A DNA stretch of 28,606 nt from Cellvibrionales bacterium (GTDB lineage Bacteria; Pseudomonadota; Gammaproteobacteria; Pseudomonadales; JAHEGP01). The stretch is taken from contig JAHEGP010000008.1 in assembly GCA_024645065.1 (NCBI GenBank), positions 1 to 28,606 of the forward strand, in the 5' to 3' direction. Positions within the stretch are counted from its first letter, which is position 1, and every line of letters starts with the position of its first letter. The position numbers were made by a program, and so were the translations under genes. This document shows positions 23,834 to 28,606 of this stretch, piece after piece. The notes under the pieces are model-generated. The model saw only the letters and a list, made by a program, of their open reading frames with translations. It had not been told where the DNA came from and did no database searches.

Positions 23834-25192
23834 ATGAGCGAATACGAATACGACCTGGTGGTCATTGGTGGCGGATCAGGGGGCGTGCGAGCCGCGAGAA
23901 TGTCAGCCGGCTTTGGCGCCAGGGTGGCCATTGTTGAAGACCGCTACTGGGGTGGCACCTGTGTCAACGTCGGCTGCGTGCCGAAAAAACTGTACTACTA
24001 TGCGTCACATTTTTCAGAAGCTTTTAAAGACTCCCGCGGCTTTGGCTGGACCGGGGGTGAGCGGGTGTTCGACTGGGAGACACTCAAGGGCAATCGACGC
24101 ACCGAGATAGCGCGACTCAACGGCGTCTATCAAAAAATTCTTGCCGGTGCCAATGTCGAGATTATCGATGGCCATGGCCGTATTCTCGATCCCCACAGGG
24201 TCGATATTGATGGCAAGCGCCAATTGTCGGCGAGGCACATCCTGATCGCGACGGGTGGCTGGCCTCATATTCCGGATTTTCCCGGGAGGGAACACGTCAT
24301 CAGCTCCAACGAGGTGTTCGACCTCCCCGAGCTGCCAAAAACCCTGGTGGTCGTCGGCGGTGGCTATATCGCGATCGAGTTTGCGGGTATTTTCAATGGC
24401 CTTGGTGTAGACACCCACCAGGTCTATCGTGGTGATGTTCTGTTGCGCCACTTCGACATGTCAGTGCGCGAGGTAATCACTGGGGAGGTTGCTCGCAAGG
24501 GTGTGCAACTCGCCCTGAACAGCAATGTCGTCGAGATCGAGAAAACCGAAAACGGCAGACTGGCGGTAAGGCTTGACGGTGGCCGCGATATTGAAGCCGA
24601 CACGGTACTTTACGCGACCGGGCGCAAACCGAATTTTCAGAATCTTGGGCTGGAGAACGTGGCTGTCCAGTTAACAGCCAGGGGTACTGTCGATGTCGAT
24701 GACTACTACCAAAGTAGCGTTCCCTCGATTTTCGCGCTGGGCGATGTCATCCATACCCAGGAGCTAACACCGGTGGCGCTGTCCGAGGGCATGGTGTTGG
24801 CACGGCACTTATTCGGGGGTGGCGCAGAGCCGCTCAACTACGACTATATCCCCACCGCTGTCTTCAGCCAGCCCAATATCGCCTGCGTCGGCCTCACGGA
24901 AGAAAAGGCTCGCGCAACATTGGGTGAAATCAGCGTATTCGAGAGTAATTTTACTCACATGAAGAACACGCTGGGCGGCAGCGAGAGTCGGACCTATATG
25001 AAGATCCTGGTCGAGCGCAGCAGCGACCGGGTCGTTGGTATGCACATGGTTGGAGAAGATGCGGGAGAGATCATTCAGGGCTTTGCCGCGGCGATGAAGG
25101 CCGGAATCACCAAGACCGTGCTGGACAGCACCCTGGGTATTCATCCCACCGCCGCGGAGGAATTCGTCACCATGCGCGAAGCGGCGAGATAG
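23834..25192 (+). CDS. gor: Glutathione-disulfide reductase
   Basis: FAD flavoenzyme reducing GSSG to GSH with NADPH. From the chosen start it is 452 residues (E. coli 450). It has GGGSGGVRAAR at 12-22 and the redox pair in GGTCVNVGCVPKK (C43, C48). The NADPH domain VVVGGGYIAIEFAG is followed by YRGDVLLRHFD, whose spaced arginines fit NADPH binding. The dimer-interface active-site His lies in LGIHPTAAEE. I prefer ATG 23834, with AAGAG 8 nt upstream, over the in-frame ATG at 23828 that overlaps the cysG stop. The next gene, a GCS2-family ligase, begins 46 nt downstream, suggesting a thiol-related link. Confidence 0.96.
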   Translation: MSEYEYDLVVIGGGSGGVRAARMSAGFGARVAIVEDRYWGGTCVNVGCVPKKLYYYASHFSEAFKDSRGFGWTGGERVFDWETLKGNRRTEIARLNGVYQKILAGANVEIIDGHGRILDPHRVDIDGKRQLSARHILIATGGWPHIPDFPGREHVISSNEVFDLPELPKTLVVVGGGYIAIEFAGIFNGLGVDTHQVYRGDVLLRHFDMSVREVITGEVARKGVQLALNSNVVEIEKTENGRLAVRLDGGRDIEADTVLYATGRKPNFQNLGLENVAVQLTARGTVDVDDYYQSSVPSIFALGDVIHTQELTPVALSEGMVLARHLFGGGAEPLNYDYIPTAVFSQPNIACVGLTEEKARATLGEISVFESNFTHMKNTLGGSESRTYMKILVERSSDRVVGMHMVGEDAGEIIQGFAAAMKAGITKTVLDSTLGIHPTAAEEFVTMREAAR

Positions 25193-25238
25193 GGGCTACA
25201 GTGTTGCCACCGACAGACCAATAGGGGCGCTCCAGTAG

Positions 25239-26723
25239 ATGGGCCTGGCGATCGACAAAGCAGAGTTCACTGCGGCCGAATTCAGTCAATTTACCAGACG
25301 CCTGTGGCAATGCCTCGGATTGCTCCAGCAGGTGCTGCGAGACCCTGATTTTGGTGGTGAGAAAAAGTCGTGGGGCGCAGAGCTGGAACTCTATATCGTT
25401 GGCGCAGACGGGTATGTGATTGCCGCGAACCAGGCCATACAGCGACAGCATAACGATCCCCTGCTATCGCTGGAGCTCAATCGTTTCAATCTGGAGTACA
25501 ATCTCGCGCCGGTGTTCGATAGTCCAGCGCCCTTCAGCGAGTTACAGCACAGCCTCGATCTGGCCATGCAAAGGCTTGCGATCAGCGCAGCCCGGCAACA
25601 GGCGCAAATTGTCCCTATCGGTATATGCCCTACCTTGCGGGCCGAGCACTTTGGCCTCGAGTGGATGACAGACCTGCCGCGCTACCACGCTTTGAGTCGC
25701 GGTCTCAAACGCCTCGGCAGCGGCGAATTCAGGATTCAAATCAACGGCAGCCCACCCCTGCTGATGGAGCGCAGTGATGTCACGATGGAGGGCGCGAACA
25801 CCTCGTTCCAGTTTCACTATCGCGTCGTGAACCGCGATTTCGTCGATGTGTACAATGCGCTGCTATTGGCCAGCGGCGTGGTGATGGGGCTTGCCGGCAA
25901 CTCGCCAACCCTGTTCGGGCATCGTTTGTGGCAGGAAACCCGGGTGCCGTTGTTCAAACATTCCATCGACAGTCGAAACAGCAACCAGCACTGGCGGCAG
26001 CCGTCGCGAGTAAGCTTTGGCCAGGGTTGGGCGCGCCGTTCAGCCTATGAGCTGTTCGCCGAAACAGCCGCTATTCATCCGCCGTTACTGCCGGTTTGCA
26101 GCGGCGCCGATTACGCGGAGCAAATGAAGAGTGGCCGCGCTCCGGCCCTCGATGAATTGAGGATGCACCAGAACTCGGTTTGGCCCTGGCTCCGGCCGGT
26201 CTATGATGCCTCGGATGGTGGTCACCTGCGGCTGGAATTGAGAGCACTGCCAGCCGGACCGAGTCATGTCGATATGTTTGCCAATGCGGCTTTTTACATC
26301 GGCCTGGCCGAGGGCCTGCGCCCGGCACTTGAAACCCTGTTGCCCGCAATGCCTTTTAACTACGCCAAATACAATTTTTACAGAGCCGCCCAGTACGGAC
26401 ACCGCGCGCGGCTGGTATGGCCTGGCCCCAGGCATCAGCAACTGGGTGAAATTCCGCTGCTGGACCTGGTCAGTCAATTGTTGCCGGTGGCGCGCCGCGG
26501 CCTGCAACACATTGGGATTGCCCGCGCCGAAATCGACCACTATCTCGGCATCATCGAAGAGCGACTGGACAAAAGGTGCACCGGGGCCAGCTGGCAGCTG
26601 TCCTGCCTGGACCAACTTGCAGCGGATGGCCTGGATCCGACGACTGCCAGCCAGCTCATGCTGCAACACTATATGAAGCAGGTGCAAAGCGCGAAACCGG
26701 TTGCGCAATGGAGTGTGCTGTAA
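25239..26723 (+). CDS. GCS2-family carboxylate-amine ligase (glutamate-cysteine ligase-like)
   Basis: A 494-residue member of the glutamine-synthetase-fold GCS2 (COG2170-like) amidoligases, which use ATP to join a carboxylate to an amine. Landmarks are GAELEL at 46-51, ELNRFNLEYN at 79-88, IGICPTL at 127-133, RYHAL, and MEGANTSFQFH at 183-193; the Glu and Asn residues in these segments are the likely Mg/ATP ligands. Many homologues are labelled glutamate-cysteine ligase from similarity only. It is longer than E. coli YbdK (about 370) and unlike proteobacterial GshA in sequence. The ATG at 25239 follows an in-frame TAG directly. Its stop overlaps the start of the M14-type gene (TAATG). Substrates are unknown; the position after gor makes a thiol or glutamyl compound a reasonable guess only. 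Confidence 0.85.
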   Translation: MGLAIDKAEFTAAEFSQFTRRLWQCLGLLQQVLRDPDFGGEKKSWGAELELYIVGADGYVIAANQAIQRQHNDPLLSLELNRFNLEYNLAPVFDSPAPFSELQHSLDLAMQRLAISAARQQAQIVPIGICPTLRAEHFGLEWMTDLPRYHALSRGLKRLGSGEFRIQINGSPPLLMERSDVTMEGANTSFQFHYRVVNRDFVDVYNALLLASGVVMGLAGNSPTLFGHRLWQETRVPLFKHSIDSRNSNQHWRQPSRVSFGQGWARRSAYELFAETAAIHPPLLPVCSGADYAEQMKSGRAPALDELRMHQNSVWPWLRPVYDASDGGHLRLELRALPAGPSHVDMFANAAFYIGLAEGLRPALETLLPAMPFNYAKYNFYRAAQYGHRARLVWPGPRHQQLGEIPLLDLVSQLLPVARRGLQHIGIARAEIDHYLGIIEERLDKRCTGASWQLSCLDQLAADGLDPTTASQLMLQHYMKQVQSAKPVAQWSVL

Positions 26724-27745
26724 TGACAGCCATTGCTATCTGGTACGATCCGCCCGCCGGGGAGCTGGGTAGCAATGAGCTCGAGTTCCTGCGCATACTC
26801 GGCGCTCCAAGCTGCCTGGTTGTGCCAGGCCTTGATCACAGCCGCTGTCGTTTCATCGTGACACTACTGCATGGCAACGAGCCCTCGGGAACGATTGCAG
26901 TCCATCGTTGGCTTACCCAACCCCGGGACGTACCAGCGGTCGATGTCTATTGCATTATCATGAATATCGAAGTCGCGCTGGCCAAACCATATTTCAGCCT
27001 TCGCCAGCGACCCGGCCGGCGGGACCTCAACCGCTGTTTCCGCGAGCCCTTCGACGATGCCGAGGGTCAACTTGCTGCGGCATTGCTCAATTTGATCCAT
27101 CGCTACAAGCCTGAGTCATTGGTCGATATCCACAACACTTCAGGTATGGGGCCTGCATTCGGCGTGGCGGTGTTCTATGATCGCCAGCATGATGCCCTGG
27201 TATCGCTCTTTACCGAGAGGCTGGTGGTCACGGATCTGAGACTGGGAGCACTGATGGAGCTGAGCGATAGTGAAGTGCCAACGGTAACCGTCGAATGTGG
27301 CGGCAGCCAGGATCCGGAGTCACACCAGATAGCCTACGATGGCCTGCAACGCTATGTCTCCCTCCCGCAGTTGTTTGTTGCCCCGGACAGTGACTGGCCG
27401 CTGGATGTATTGCACCACCCGGTGCGGCTGGAGCTGGACCCGGCGCTGGTTATTGCTTACGCTGAGCAGTCCACGGTCGACGCAGATTTGTGCATGAGGG
27501 TGGATATCGAGCATTTCAATTTCGGCGAGGTTTGCTCCGACACGCCGCTGGGTTGGGTCACGGCCAGGGGCTGGCAGGGTATCAGGGTCGTCGATAGCCG
27601 GGGAGACAACTATCGCGACAAGTACCTGCGCCATGAGAGCGGCCAGCTGTTCCCCGCAGCGCGACTGAAATTGTTTATGATCACGTCCAATCCAACCATC
27701 GCCAAGTCGGATTGTCTCTGTTATGCCGTGCGCTGCGCAGGCTAA
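26723..27745 (+). CDS. Succinylglutamate desuccinylase/aspartoacylase-family zinc amidohydrolase
   Basis: A 340-residue M14-like metalloenzyme of the AstE/ASPA family, which hydrolyses N-acyl amino acids. The zinc ligands are visible: H50 and E53 in LLHGNEPSG and H137 in DIHNTSG. The arginine in DLNRCF (R104) corresponds to the substrate carboxylate binder, and E191 in VECGGSQDPE is the likely catalytic glutamate. A C-terminal beta domain (about 240-335) is present as in ASPA. The ATG at 26723 shares its A with the ligase stop codon, implying coupled synthesis. It is not within an arginine-succinyltransferase (ast) operon, so succinylglutamate is unlikely to be the substrate. A longer open frame inside the ligase gene is rejected. 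Confidence 0.87.
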   Translation: MTAIAIWYDPPAGELGSNELEFLRILGAPSCLVVPGLDHSRCRFIVTLLHGNEPSGTIAVHRWLTQPRDVPAVDVYCIIMNIEVALAKPYFSLRQRPGRRDLNRCFREPFDDAEGQLAAALLNLIHRYKPESLVDIHNTSGMGPAFGVAVFYDRQHDALVSLFTERLVVTDLRLGALMELSDSEVPTVTVECGGSQDPESHQIAYDGLQRYVSLPQLFVAPDSDWPLDVLHHPVRLELDPALVIAYAEQSTVDADLCMRVDIEHFNFGEVCSDTPLGWVTARGWQGIRVVDSRGDNYRDKYLRHESGQLFPAARLKLFMITSNPTIAKSDCLCYAVRCAG

Positions 27746-27758
27746 CGGCTTTAGAACA

Positions 27759-27790
27759 GGAGTAGTGCCCTCTGATCCAGGGCTAACTCC
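27759..27790. other. Imperfect hairpin between convergent genes
   Basis: GGAGT-AGT-GCCCT, a 7-nt loop, AGGGC-TA-ACTCC: two 5-bp stems separated by an internal loop, in the 62-nt gap between the amidohydrolase and prc. There is no T tract on either strand, so it is at most a weak bidirectional structure. Confidence 0.35.
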
Positions 27791-27807
27791 CCGCGTTGGG
27801 TTGCAGC

Positions 27808-28606
27808 CTAGCGCAGCGCCACTGACGCATTCAACTGCTTCATATCCAATAGAATATGGGCAGCTTCGGTGACGTAGAGGTCGTCTTCCGGCTCGCTGTG
27901 CGCATCTTCCTCGTCATTTTCGCCAAGGCCGTCGCCTGATTCTTCCTCTTCGAGGTCGTCGAGGGATTCGAGGAGCTCGAGGTTCTTCGCCACACGCCGG
28001 CGGTTCTCAATGGCCAGCAGGCGCTCGCGGTTCTTGCGACTCTCATCCAGGCGCTTCTTCTCGTTGAGCGTAATGGTGTCAATTTCCCGGGTCTGCTTGC
28101 GTAGCGCCAGCTGATCCTTGAGGTAGACAAAATCGGGATCAACACTGCTGCGCTGCAGATGCCGGTTGCGCATTTCTTCCATGATGACGTTGAGGTTGCC
28201 ATAGTAGCGATGCTTCATTGGCGCGATGGTGTCCCACCCCAGGGCACCATCGAGGGTGCTTTCGCCAACTTCCTCAGGGTCGTAGATTTCCGGGAATTCG
28301 ATATCCGGTACGACCCCGCGGTGCTGGGTAGACTCGCCGGATATTCGATAGTATTTGGACTGGGTAATCTTGAGCTGGCCATGGGGCAAGGGGGACAGCG
28401 CCTGCACCGTGCCTTTACCAAAAGAGCGGCCACCCACGACCAGGCCGCGCTGGTAATCCTGTATGGCCCCGGCAAAAATCTCGGATGCCGATGCACTGAG
28501 ACGATTCGTTAGAACCACCAGTGAACCTTCGTAATAGGTCGTCTTCCTGATTTTGCCCTGGCGCTCTACCCGCATATTGGCATGGCGAATCTGGACAGTA
28601 GGGCCA
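27808..28606 (-). CDS. prc: Tail-specific carboxy-terminal protease Prc/Tsp, partial, N-terminus cut
   Basis: Periplasmic serine protease that trims or degrades proteins from the C-terminus, for example the PBP3 precursor. The frame enters from the right edge (GPTVQIRHAN before the internal ATG at 28575) and gives about 265 C-terminal residues of a protein normally near 680-720. The Ser-Lys catalytic core is present: the middle serine of LSASASEIF is 25 residues before the lysine in SFGKGTVQ, matching the S430-K455 spacing of E. coli Tsp, and the Asp in IQDYQRG sits 11 after the serine. The DUF3340 region follows. A strongly acidic stretch (LEEEESGDGLGENDEEDA) precedes the C-terminus. It is convergent with the amidohydrolase gene. 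Confidence 0.95.
   Translation of the reverse strand, partial: GPTVQIRHANMRVERQGKIRKTTYYEGSLVVLTNRLSASASEIFAGAIQDYQRGLVVGGRSFGKGTVQALSPLPHGQLKITQSKYYRISGESTQHRGVVPDIEFPEIYDPEEVGESTLDGALGWDTIAPMKHRYYGNLNVIMEEMRNRHLQRSSVDPDFVYLKDQLALRKQTREIDTITLNEKKRLDESRKNRERLLAIENRRRVAKNLELLESLDDLEEEESGDGLGENDEEDAHSEPEDDLYVTEAAHILLDMKQLNASVALR

Noticed and set aside
26576..26722. 49-codon extension of the amidohydrolase inside the ligase gene
   Set aside because: No ribosome-binding site or homology; the ATG at 26723 in the TAATG junction precedes the folded domain properly.

Overview
The window is chromosomal DNA from a gammaproteobacterium. The gene order (purB-hflD-mnmA-nudix-rluE-icd-clpS-clpA, then infA-bpt-aat-trxB, then ftsK-lolA-rarA-crcB-serS-cysG) is the housekeeping block I know from Pseudomonas and, in rearranged form, from Escherichia coli. 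Protein similarity and the extra genes would fit a marine Cellvibrionales/Halieaceae-type organism, but that placement is inference. Coding density is high, GC is moderate to high, and I see no rRNA, tRNA, IS element, prophage or CRISPR array.

Layout. (1) 1-4429, minus strand: a compact operon reading nudJ-mnmA-hflD-purB-roxA (ribosome oxygenase, cut by the left edge), with overlaps or short gaps and a -10 element upstream of nudJ. (2) 4624-5917: an orphan ParA-type ATPase on the plus strand, overlapping the 3' end of a convergent rluE. (3) 6208-7518: icd followed by two tandem hairpins, the second a clear intrinsic terminator. (4) 7519-7877: no convincing gene, only inverted repeats, where relatives often carry cspD. 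(5) 7878-10539: clpS-clpA. (6) 10608-13317: three accessory genes between clpA and infA: a small Cys/Arg-rich membrane protein of unknown function, a SIMPL-domain protein and a beta-CASP metallo-beta-lactamase-fold nuclease. (7) 13374-16079, minus strand: infA, then the aat-bpt pair of the N-degron pathway, and trxB. (8) 16410-27745, plus strand: a dense run ftsK-lolA-rarA-crcB-serS-cysG-gor, followed by a GCS2-type carboxylate-amine ligase translationally coupled to an M14-type (succinylglutamate desuccinylase/aspartoacylase) amidohydrolase. (9) 27808-28606, minus strand: the C-terminal part of the tail-specific protease Prc, cut by the right edge.

Functional themes: tRNA and ribosome modification (mnmA, rluE, roxA), the complete bacterial N-degron route in one window (aat and bpt add N-terminal Leu/Phe, ClpS recognises, ClpA unfolds), thiol redox (trxB, gor), and chromosome and envelope maintenance (ftsK, lolA, prc, rarA). 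The least explained material is the ligase/amidohydrolase pair behind gor, the small Cys/Arg protein, the orphan ParA, a minus-facing terminator at the end of clpA, and the gene-free stretch upstream of clpS. Seven or eight genes appear to use GTG or TTG starts. Several of these were set from ribosome-binding-site position and family N-termini.
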